Shown piece by piece: positions 1-5,000 of a DNA stretch of 5,000 nt; the stretch's first letter is position 1; each line of letters begins with the position of its first letter. Origin of the DNA: Aquifex aeolicus (GTDB taxonomy: Bacteria > Aquificota > Aquificia > Aquificales > Aquificaceae); contig DRNB01000018.1 of assembly GCA_011375045.1 (NCBI GenBank), positions 1 through 5,000 of the forward strand, in the 5' to 3' direction. The notes below the pieces were generated by a model. It was not told the DNA's origin. It did not search any database and was given only the letters and a program-made list of their open reading frames with translations. A program made the translations under genes and the position numbers.

Positions 1-17
1 ACAAGCTAAGCCTTTTG

Positions 18-23
18 TATAAT
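18..23 (+). promoter_or_regulatory. Candidate -10 box upstream of pilT
   Basis: A perfect TATAAT lies 27 bases before the proposed pilT start, which predicts transcription starting near base 30 and a leader of about 20 bases carrying the Shine-Dalgarno site. The matching -35 hexamer would fall just left of base 1, so it cannot be checked. The box and its downstream flank (ATAATTTCA, three variable bases, TAAAA) recur upstream of rlpA. This is inferred from sequence similarity to the sigma-70 type consensus only. Confidence 0.5.
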
Positions 24-36
24 TTCAACCTAAAAC

Positions 37-43
37 GGGAGGT
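37..43 (+). promoter_or_regulatory. Shine-Dalgarno site that sets the pilT start
   Basis: GGGAGGT lies 7 bases before the TTG at 51, which is good spacing. The reading frame is also open from a TTG at 15, but that codon has no ribosome-binding site visible in the 14 bases before it and overlaps the -10 box. The Shine-Dalgarno site therefore favours TTG 51. Confidence 0.7.
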
Positions 44-50
44 TGATACC

Positions 51-1142
51 TTGGAGGTAGAGACAAGGACAAGGGACGTTAAGCTGATCGATATCATCCA
101 GAGGGCTGTCCACATGGACGCCAGCGACATCCACATCACCTCCGGTGCAAGACCGGCCGTTCGCGTCGACGGTAAGATAAGCTTCCTCAACGATTTCCCC
201 GTTCTGACTCCGGATATGACCCAGCGTCTCGCCTACTCGGTTATGTCCGAGAGACACAGGAAAACCCTCGAGGAAAAGGGACAGGTGGACTTCTCCTTTG
301 GTGTGAAGGATATAGGCAGGTTCAGGGCAAACGTGTTCTATCAGAGGGGATCGGTAGCCTGCGCCTTCAGGAGACTGCCCTACAGGATCAGGCCTGTGAA
401 GGAACTGGGCCTCAGCGAAAAGGTTCTGGAGCTGTGCCACAGGAAGATGGGTCTGATCCTCGTTACGGGACCGACCGGTTCGGGTAAGTCCACCACCCTT
501 GCCGCCATGATCAACTACATAAACGAGAACTTCCCCCACCACATAATCACCATAGAGGATCCCATAGAGTACATCTTTCACCACAAGCAGAGCATAGTGA
601 ATCAGAGGGAGATCGAGCAGGACGTTTACTCCTTTGCGGAGGCTCTGAGGGCAGCTCTGAGGGAGGATCCCGACGTCATCCTTGTGGGTGAGATGAGGGA
701 TCGGGAAACCGTGGAAACGGCTCTGAGGGCTGCGGAAACCGGACACCTCGTTTTTGGAACCCTTCACACCAACACAGCCATATCCACCATAACGAGGATA
801 GTGGACATCTTCCCTGCGGAGCAGCAGGATCAGATAAGGGTTCAGCTCTCCTTCACCCTTCAGGGTATAATCTCCCAGAGGCTCCTACCAAAGGTGGGGG
901 GCGGAAGGGTCCTCGCCTACGAACTCCTCATACCCAACGCGGGTATCAGAAACCTGATCCGGGAGAACAAGCTCCAGCAGATCTACTCCCTGATGCAGAG
1001 CGGTCAGTTGGAGAGCGGGATGCAGACTATGAACCAGAGCCTTTACAGGCTCTACAAGGCTGGACTCATAACCCTCGATGAAGCGGTGAGGACATCGCCC
1101 GATATAAAAGAGATAGAGAGGATGCTGGGGTTGAAGAGGTAA
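51..1142 (+). CDS. pilT: PilT, type IV pilus retraction ATPase
   Basis: PilT is the cytoplasmic hexameric ATPase that powers pilus disassembly at the inner membrane, giving twitching motility and DNA uptake. From the TTG at 51 the product is 363 residues, normal for the family (about 345-370). Visible in order are an N-terminal PAS-like domain (DASDIHI near 23-29), Walker A GPTGSGKST at 140-148, the Asp box ITIEDPIEY at 167-174, Walker B ALREDPDVILVGEMRD at about 202-217, and the His box with TGHLVFGTLHTN at about 230-241. The C-terminal motif GIRNLIRE at about 298-305 corresponds to the PilT-specific AIRNLIRE and separates it from the extension ATPase PilB; the first alanine is glycine here. 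An upstream in-frame TTG at 15 is disfavoured because it has no visible ribosome-binding site and overlaps the -10 box. pilC follows after 6 bases, implying co-transcription. No pilB is in the window. The family call is very secure; the exact start is likely but not proven. Confidence 0.96.
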   Translation: MEVETRTRDVKLIDIIQRAVHMDASDIHITSGARPAVRVDGKISFLNDFPVLTPDMTQRLAYSVMSERHRKTLEEKGQVDFSFGVKDIGRFRANVFYQRGSVACAFRRLPYRIRPVKELGLSEKVLELCHRKMGLILVTGPTGSGKSTTLAAMINYINENFPHHIITIEDPIEYIFHHKQSIVNQREIEQDVYSFAEALRAALREDPDVILVGEMRDRETVETALRAAETGHLVFGTLHTNTAISTITRIVDIFPAEQQDQIRVQLSFTLQGIISQRLLPKVGGGRVLAYELLIPNAGIRNLIRENKLQQIYSLMQSGQLESGMQTMNQSLYRLYKAGLITLDEAVRTSPDIKEIERMLGLKR

Positions 1143-1148
1143 CGTTCT

Positions 1149-2393
1149 ATGCCTAAGTATCGGGTGAGAGCCTACACGGAGGCGGGGGATCTTGTAGAGG
1201 ACGTATTCGAGGCTCCGAGCTTCAACGACCTGCTGGAGAAGGTCAGGGAGAAGGGTTACCACTTCATAAACGCGGACGAGCTCATAGAAGGAGCGGAGCC
1301 GGAGGTAAAGAAGGAGAAGGAGGAGAAGAAGAAGGGAAGAACCTTCTTTCTCGGAAAGGTAGGGGACAGGGACACCGCCCTCTTCTGTCGCCAGCTGGGG
1401 GCTATGGTTAACGCAGGTGTGGGGATAATAGACGCCCTCGACATAGTGGCGGGGCAGATGCCCAACAAGAAGCTGGCGACGGCGGTGGGGGAGGTTGCCA
1501 GGGACGTGAGCGAGGGGATGTCCCTTTCGGATTCGATGGCACGGAGGAAGGACGTCTTCCCCGAGCTGGTTATCAACCTCGTTGCCGTTGGGGAGGAGAC
1601 CGGGGAGCTGGACAGGGCTCTGATGAGAGCCTCCGAATACTACGAAAAGCTCGCCATGATCAAGAGCAAGATCAAGAGCGCTTCCTTTTACCCCATTTTT
1701 GTGCTGGTCATAGCGACGGTCATAGTAACAGGTATCCTCTACTTCCTCGTTCCCACCTTTGCGGAGATATACGCGGGCTTTGGAGCCTCCCTGCCCCTGC
1801 CGACCCAGGTTCTCATAAACATGTCCAACGTTCTGAGGGAGAACATTCTCTACATCATAGGTTCCATCATCGTGTTCTCCGTTGTGTTCCGCATCCTCTA
1901 CACCAGAAACTACAGCTTCAGAAGAGGTGTTCACAAGCTCATACTCAAATCCCCCAAGTTCGGGGATCTTGCGGTGAAAAGCGCCATGGCGAAGTTCGGC
2001 AGAACCATGGCTACCCTCTTTGCGAGCGGTGTTTCCATAGAGAAGGCTCTCGAGGTGGCGGGAAAGGTGGCCGGCAACCTGATCATAAAGGAGGCGGTGG
2101 ACAGGGTTCAGAAGGACGTTACAGAAGGTCAGGCGATGTGGTCGGCTATGGAGAAAACAGGTCAGTTTCCGAAGCTGATCGTTGCCATGGTCAAGGTGGG
2201 GGAGGAGACGGGAAGGCTGGACGAGATGTTAGACACCATAGCGAGGTTTTACGAGGACGAGGTGGACAGGACCGTCGAGGGACTCATAACCCTAATAGAG
2301 CCGATGCTTATCGTTGTGCTCGGAACCATAGTGGGGGGAATTCTGATAGCCCTCTACATGCCCATCTTCAAGATAGGTGAGCTGGTAAAGTAA
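1149..2393 (+). CDS. pilC: PilC, type IV pilus inner-membrane platform protein
   Basis: PilC (GspF/T2SSF family) is the polytopic inner-membrane protein that links the PilB/PilT motors to pilin assembly and disassembly. The 414-residue product has the usual length and architecture. It has a soluble N-terminal segment (about 1-50), two GspF repeats (about 76-199 and 279-401) that share the family signature GEETGELD at 148-155 and GEETGRLDEML at 351-361, and three hydrophobic segments (about 180-200, 232-251 and 383-405). A strongly charged lysine/glutamate linker lies at about 51-64. The ATG is preceded by AGAGGT at 1135-1140, which overlaps the pilT stop codon with 8-base spacing, so the two genes are probably translated from one message. 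The C terminus MPIFKIGELV resembles the usual end of family members. Type II secretion GspF is the alternative, but adjacency to pilT argues for a pilus role. Confidence 0.95.
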   Translation: MPKYRVRAYTEAGDLVEDVFEAPSFNDLLEKVREKGYHFINADELIEGAEPEVKKEKEEKKKGRTFFLGKVGDRDTALFCRQLGAMVNAGVGIIDALDIVAGQMPNKKLATAVGEVARDVSEGMSLSDSMARRKDVFPELVINLVAVGEETGELDRALMRASEYYEKLAMIKSKIKSASFYPIFVLVIATVIVTGILYFLVPTFAEIYAGFGASLPLPTQVLINMSNVLRENILYIIGSIIVFSVVFRILYTRNYSFRRGVHKLILKSPKFGDLAVKSAMAKFGRTMATLFASGVSIEKALEVAGKVAGNLIIKEAVDRVQKDVTEGQAMWSAMEKTGQFPKLIVAMVKVGEETGRLDEMLDTIARFYEDEVDRTVEGLITLIEPMLIVVLGTIVGGILIALYMPIFKIGELVK

Positions 2394-2396
2394 ACC

Positions 2397-2684
2397 TCAG
2401 AGGTGAAGTATCTCCGAGGACAGCTCCAGGAGCAGGTGAGCCCAGTTTTTCTCCAGGAAGCCCGTTATTCTGTCGAGGGTTTCCTGAACAAAGGGAGCGC
2501 TGCTGCCCACAACGGCTATACCCAGCGTTCCCCTCTGCCAGAGGTCCTGATTGTCTATCTCGGAGACGGAGGCGTTGAAGCTCCTTCTGATCCTCTCCTT
2601 TATGGAGCGGATCTCGCTCCTCTTGCTTTTGAGGGATCCAGCCTCAGGAATGAACAGCTCTACCCTGAGAACTCCGACTATCAT
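2397..2684 (-). CDS. DUF503 family protein (YlxP-like)
   Basis: This small soluble protein of 95 residues matches the DUF503 family in size and hallmarks: the N-terminal strand MIVGVLRVELFIP, the SLKSKR motif at 17-22, NASVSEID at 37-44, a second strand TLGIAVV at 53-59, and a helix ending near ELSSEIL at 87-93. The family is expected to adopt a ferredoxin-like alpha/beta fold, and no biochemical role is firmly established. In Firmicutes the homologue YlxP sits between infB and rbfA, which suggests a link to translation or ribosome maturation. Here the ATG overlaps the stop of tadA (ATGA), so the two are almost certainly one transcript with coupled translation. The GGAG before the ATG directly abuts it, which is poor spacing and supports reinitiation after tadA. 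The stop lies 3 bases from the pilC stop on the opposite strand. The family assignment is confident; the function is unknown. Confidence 0.9.
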   Translation of the reverse strand: MIVGVLRVELFIPEAGSLKSKRSEIRSIKERIRRSFNASVSEIDNQDLWQRGTLGIAVVGSSAPFVQETLDRITGFLEKNWAHLLLELSSEILHL

Positions 2685-3121
2685 CTCCGCCCGGCAAAGA
2701 AGTCCTTTAATAATTTACTACACTCCGGTGAGGGCTGGTAAACCCACCTTACCCTGTGGTTTAGCCTGGGATCGTCCAGAATGCTGTAGAGGCTAAGAAC
2801 ACCTCCGTGTTTCTCGTCCAGCGCTCCAAAGACGACCTCTTTAACCCTGAAGAGGACGAGGGCGTAGGAACACATCACGCAGGGTTCGAGGGTTACGTAA
2901 ACGGAGCAACCGCTGAGCCTCCAGCTGTTCAGGTGCCGTGCCGCTTCCCTCAGAGCTTCTATCTCCGCGTGGGCGCTCGCGTCCTTCAAACCCTCCGTTC
3001 TGTTAAACCCCCTTCCGACGATTTCCCCCTCCCGAACAACCACACAGCCCACCGGAACCTCCCCCAGCTCGTAAGCTTTCAGAGCTTCCTTTAAGGCTTC
3101 CTTCAGGAAGAACTCTCTCAC
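2681..3121 (-). CDS. tadA: TadA, tRNA-specific adenosine-34 deaminase
   Basis: This zinc-dependent cytoplasmic enzyme converts adenosine to inosine at the wobble position of tRNA-Arg(ACG), which allows CGU, CGC and CGA to be read. The 146-residue product shows the cytidine/deoxycytidylate deaminase fold: an N-terminal helix, VPVGCVVV strand, FN near 39-40, HAE at 51-53 (zinc-binding His51 and proton-shuttling Glu53), and PCVMC at 80-84 (zinc ligands Cys81 and Cys84). LNHRVRWVYQ and LLKDFFAGRR near the C terminus are typical of TadA rather than of guanine or riboflavin deaminases. Its length is close to the Aquifex enzyme (about 150). The start is GTG, with AGAGG 7 bases upstream. The stop overlaps the downstream DUF503 gene by 4 bases. 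CGN arginine codons are rare in this window compared with AGG, so the modified tRNA probably serves a minority of arginine codons. Confidence 0.95.
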   Translation of the reverse strand: MREFFLKEALKEALKAYELGEVPVGCVVVREGEIVGRGFNRTEGLKDASAHAEIEALREAARHLNSWRLSGCSVYVTLEPCVMCSYALVLFRVKEVVFGALDEKHGGVLSLYSILDDPRLNHRVRWVYQPSPECSKLLKDFFAGRR

Positions 3122-3128
3122 GGGAGCA

Positions 3129-3144
3129 CCTCTCTATTTAGAGG
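3129..3144 (-). promoter_or_regulatory. Hairpin covering the tadA Shine-Dalgarno site
   Basis: Read on the minus strand, CCTCT, six bases, then AGAGG can form a 5-bp stem in which AGAGG is the tadA Shine-Dalgarno sequence, 7 bases before the GTG start. A shorter alternative stem (CTCT/AGAG with a 4-base loop) overlaps it. The structure is seen in the sequence. A role in restricting tadA translation is inference, and such a short stem would be unstable at thermophilic temperature. Confidence 0.3.
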
Positions 3145-3156
3145 ATAACGCTCCGG

Positions 3157-3175
3157 GATAATTTCAGGTTAAAAT
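3157..3175 (+). promoter_or_regulatory. Candidate rlpA promoter block in the divergent intergenic region
   Basis: GATAAT at 3157-3162 and TAAAAT at 3170-3175 both resemble -10 boxes and lie 25-45 bases before the rlpA start. The stretch ATAATTTCA-nnn-TAAAA (3158-3174) is shared with the region upstream of pilT (19-35). No convincing TTGACA-like -35 was found at normal spacing for either box. GGATAA also occurs as a direct repeat at 3143-3148 and 3156-3161, which could be an operator or chance. No clear promoter for tadA was found on the other strand of this 79-base region. Confidence 0.4.
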
Positions 3176-3189
3176 ACAGGAAGCTCGCC

Positions 3190-3194
3190 GGAGG
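3190..3194 (+). promoter_or_regulatory. Shine-Dalgarno site that sets the rlpA start
   Basis: GGAGG, continuing into GG, lies 6 bases before the TTG at 3201. It supports TTG as the initiator, and the resulting N terminus is a plausible export signal. Confidence 0.7.
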
Positions 3195-3200
3195 GGCAGG

Positions 3201-3749
3201 TTGAGGCTGCTGTTTATCCTTCTGACGTTCCTCGGCTTGGGGTGGGTAAGTGAGGTTCCACTGCCTGACTTCGGACCCTCCAAAAAGAGAAAGACCCTTG
3301 CCGAAATAAGGGAGTTCAGGGAGATGGTGGCGGATCTCCTCAGGGAGGAGTTCGTGGAGGTTGCTCCGGACATAAAAGTCCGCAAGGACTGCAGGGTGGA
3401 AAGGGGTATAGCCTCCTGGTACGGAGGGAGGTTCCACGGCAGGAAAACCGCTAACGGCGAAACCTACGATCTGTTCAAGTTCACGGCGGCTTCCCGAACG
3501 CTACCCCTCGGGACCTACGTTCTGGTCAGGAACGAGGAGAACGGCAGGGTGATAACGGTGCGGATAAACGACAGGGGACCTTACATAGACGGCAGGATAA
3601 TAGATCTGTCTCAGGCGGCAGCCTACAAGCTGGGAATGATGTCGGACGGCATAGCTATGGTTCAGGTCATACCCCTCAGGTGTCTTGCTCCCGAATCGCT
3701 TACCAAGTTCTACGACGAAATAATCCTCGATCTGGCTAACACTTACTGA
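3201..3749 (+). CDS. rlpA: RlpA-like double-psi beta-barrel protein, exported
   Basis: RlpA proteins are septal lytic transglycosylases that cleave peptidoglycan strands lacking stem peptides. From TTG 3201 the product has 182 residues: a hydrophobic signal segment at about 2-16, a charged, probably helical linker (about 28-55), then the RlpA domain at about 66-160. Diagnostic motifs are GIASWYG at 69-75, FHGRKTANGE at 78-87 (His79), LPLGTYVLV at 101-109, RINDRGPY at 121-128 (Asp124) and RIIDLS at 132-137 (Asp135). His79 and Asp124 or Asp135 are candidates for the conserved residues implicated in transglycosylase activity. No lipobox cysteine follows the signal segment, unlike the E. coli lipoprotein, and there is no C-terminal SPOR domain, so septal targeting would differ. 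The only cysteines are 64 and 161, which flank the barrel and could form a disulfide. The family call is strong; catalytic activity and septal localisation are inferred. Confidence 0.9.
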   Translation: MRLLFILLTFLGLGWVSEVPLPDFGPSKKRKTLAEIREFREMVADLLREEFVEVAPDIKVRKDCRVERGIASWYGGRFHGRKTANGETYDLFKFTAASRTLPLGTYVLVRNEENGRVITVRINDRGPYIDGRIIDLSQAAAYKLGMMSDGIAMVQVIPLRCLAPESLTKFYDEIILDLANTY

Positions 3750-3764
3750 GCTGCGTTATATAAT
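3736..3764 (+). promoter_or_regulatory. Candidate metG promoter overlapping the end of rlpA
   Basis: A perfect TATAAT at 3759-3764 is preceded, after a 17-base spacer, by CTAACA at 3736-3741 (4 of 6 matches to TTGACA), which lies inside the rlpA coding end. Transcription would start around 3771-3772, only 2-3 bases before the metG ATG at 3774. Both elements and their spacing fit the sigma-70 type consensus; actual use is inferred. Confidence 0.6.
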
Positions 3765-3773
3765 ATCTCCTCC

Positions 3774-5000
3774 ATGAGCAAGTTCTACGTTACGACTCCC
3801 ATATACTACGTGAACGATGTACCCCATCTGGGGCACGCTTACACCACCGTTGCCGCCGACACTATAGCGAGGTTTTACAGGATCAGGGGCTACGACGTTT
3901 TCTTTCTAACGGGAACGGACGAGCACGGACTCAAGATCCAGAGATCCGCCGAGGAGAAGGGTGTATCCCCTCAGGAGCTTGCGGACGCCAACGCGGAGAA
4001 CTTCAAGAGGCTATGGAGCTTCCTCAACATAGACTACACGAAGTTCATAAGAACCACGGATCCCGAGCACGTGGAGTTTGTGAAGGAGGTCTTCACCCTG
4101 AGCTACGAGAGGGGGGACATATACCTCGGGGAGTACGAGGGGTGGTACTGTGTGGGGTGTGAGGAGTTCAAGCCGGAAACGGAGCTCGCCGAGGGGAACG
4201 TGTGCCCGGTCCACCTCAAAGCCTGCGAGTTTATCAGGGAACCCTCCTACTTCTTTCGGCTGAGCGCTTACGGGGAAAAGCTCCTGAACCTTTACAGGGA
4301 GCAGGCTAACTTTATAAAACCCGATTACAGGAGGAGGGAGATAGAAGCCTTTGTAAGGCAGGGGCTCAGGGATCTGTCCGTAACCCGCCCCAGAAGCAGG
4401 GTAAGCTGGGGTGTCCCCGTGCCCTTCGATGAAGGACACACCATATACGTCTGGTTCGACGCCCTCTTTAACTATATATCCGCCCTCGGATCCGAAAGGG
4501 ATCGTTACTGGCCCGCGGACCTTCACCTGGTAGGGAAGGACATCCTCCGCTTCCACACGGTTTACTGGCCCGCCTTTCTCATGTCCGTCGGTTACGGGAT
4601 CCCCACCACGGTTTTCGCCCACGGATGGTGGACTGTGGAGGGTAGGAAGATGTCCAAGAGCCTTGGCAACGTGATCGATCCCCGCAGGGTGGTGGAGGAG
4701 TTCGGACTGGATGAAATCAGATACTTTCTGCTCCGGGAGGTCCCCTTCGGTCAGGACGGGGATTTTTCCAGATCCGCCCTTCTCAACAGGATAAACGGTG
4801 AGCTCGCCAACGAGATAGGCAACCTTTACAGCAGGGTTGTTACGATGGTCAGGAAGTATCTGGGGTCCGAGGTGTCAGGAACGGGAAGCTCAGCCTACGC
4901 CAGTCTGGCGCAGGAGGTCATAGAAAACTACGAAAGACACATGAGGGAGGTGAACTTCCAGAGAGCTTTAGAGGAAACCCTGAGGCTAAGCGCCTTTCTG
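3774..5000 (+). CDS. metG: Methionyl-tRNA synthetase (partial, runs off the window)
   Basis: This class I aminoacyl-tRNA synthetase charges initiator and elongator tRNA-Met with methionine using ATP. The reading frame is open for 409 codons to the last base, so the C terminus is missing. Visible are the N terminus FYVTTPIYYVNDVPHLGH with the HIGH-type motif HLGH at 18-21, the GTDEHG segment near 47-52, one zinc knuckle (Cys126, Cys129, Cys144, His147) matching the single CxxC/CxxH site known for Thermus-type MetRS, YVWFDA at 225-230, and GWWTVEGRKMSKSLGN at 284-299 with KMSKS at 292-296. The helical anticodon-binding domain begins at about 345 (NRINGELANEIGNL). The ATG is the only sensible start: a stop codon lies 24 bases upstream in frame (it is also the rlpA stop), and the family N terminus aligns there. 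No Shine-Dalgarno site precedes it; the flank is CTCCTCC, the complement of one. In Aquifex MetRS is encoded as two genes, with a separate tRNA-binding subunit, so this could be an alpha subunit. The window cannot show this. Confidence 0.97.
   Translation, partial: MSKFYVTTPIYYVNDVPHLGHAYTTVAADTIARFYRIRGYDVFFLTGTDEHGLKIQRSAEEKGVSPQELADANAENFKRLWSFLNIDYTKFIRTTDPEHVEFVKEVFTLSYERGDIYLGEYEGWYCVGCEEFKPETELAEGNVCPVHLKACEFIREPSYFFRLSAYGEKLLNLYREQANFIKPDYRRREIEAFVRQGLRDLSVTRPRSRVSWGVPVPFDEGHTIYVWFDALFNYISALGSERDRYWPADLHLVGKDILRFHTVYWPAFLMSVGYGIPTTVFAHGWWTVEGRKMSKSLGNVIDPRRVVEEFGLDEIRYFLLREVPFGQDGDFSRSALLNRINGELANEIGNLYSRVVTMVRKYLGSEVSGTGSSAYASLAQEVIENYERHMREVNFQRALEETLRLSAFL

Noticed and set aside
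15..50. pilT start at the upstream TTG (base 15)
   Set aside because: No ribosome-binding site is visible in the bases before it, it overlaps the TATAAT box, and the extra 12 residues are not a typical PilT N terminus. TTG 51 has a strong site at good spacing.
30..767. Minus-strand open frame of 245 codons opposite pilT
   Set aside because: It lies wholly antisense to conserved PilT motifs and has no recognisable domain.
885..1934. Long open frame on the minus strand (349 codons) across pilT and pilC
   Set aside because: It is antisense to two securely identified genes. Its translation is low-complexity (a long leucine run opposite the purine tract) with no family resemblance. It reflects the codon bias of the real genes.
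2394..2404. Palindrome ACCTCAGAGGT as a bidirectional terminator
   Set aside because: With a realistic loop the stem would be only about 3 bp, and no U-run follows on either strand.
2703..2722. AT-rich stretch near the tadA 3' end as an internal promoter for the DUF503 gene
   Set aside because: It contains TAAATT-like sequence on the minus strand, but it encodes the conserved LLKDFF end of TadA and has no clear -35 partner. The ATGA overlap already explains expression.
2403..3094. Plus-strand open frames opposite the DUF503 and tadA genes
   Set aside because: The minus-strand products carry diagnostic family motifs, while the plus-strand translations have none.
4011..4622. Minus-strand open frame of 203 codons opposite metG
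   Set aside because: It overlaps the MetRS catalytic core and its translation resembles no protein family. It is a shadow of biased codon use.
1..5000. CRISPR arrays, insertion sequences, attachment sites, tRNA or rRNA genes, riboswitches
   Set aside because: No regularly spaced repeats, transposase or terminal inverted repeats, tRNA-like cloverleaf or rRNA sequence were recognised. The genes fill nearly all the window, and all match known families.

Overview
The window reads as a compact thermophile chromosome segment, most like the Aquificaceae (Aquifex/Hydrogenobacter/Hydrogenivirga relatives). This rests on the dominance of AGG/AGA for arginine and ATA for isoleucine, very tight gene packing, TTG and GTG starts with purine-rich Shine-Dalgarno sites, and proteins resembling Aquificales versions of PilT, TadA and MetRS. 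GC content looks to be in the mid-fifties percent by eye, which is higher than Aquifex aeolicus itself, so genus and species are left open. No mobile element, CRISPR array, rRNA or tRNA was seen, and no stretch longer than about 80 bases lacks a gene.

Layout. (1) Bases 1-2393, plus strand: a type IV pilus pair, pilT (retraction ATPase, likely TTG start at 51) followed after 6 bases by pilC (inner-membrane platform protein). A TATAAT box at 18-23 is the likely -10 element. (2) Bases 2397-3121, minus strand: tadA (tRNA adenosine-34 deaminase, GTG start), then a small DUF503 protein whose ATG overlaps the tadA stop in an ATGA junction. This pair converges on pilC with only 3 bases between stop codons. 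(3) Bases 3122-3200: a 79-base divergent intergenic region with an AT-rich promoter-like block and a small hairpin over the tadA Shine-Dalgarno site. (4) Bases 3201-3749, plus strand: a short exported RlpA-like double-psi beta-barrel protein (TTG start). (5) From 3774 past the window end, plus strand: metG (methionyl-tRNA synthetase), 409 codons visible. Its -10 box ends only 9 bases before the ATG, so its mRNA is probably leaderless.

The genes fall into three functional groups. PilT and PilC work together in type IV pilus dynamics (twitching, adhesion, DNA uptake). TadA, MetRS and perhaps the DUF503 protein serve translation. The RlpA-like protein acts on the cell wall. All families are known and no new multi-gene system is evident. 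The points most worth checking are at the expression level: the apparently leaderless metG, a 17-base block shared by the regions upstream of pilT and rlpA, the hairpin over the tadA ribosome-binding site, and the minimal RlpA with no lipobox and no SPOR domain.
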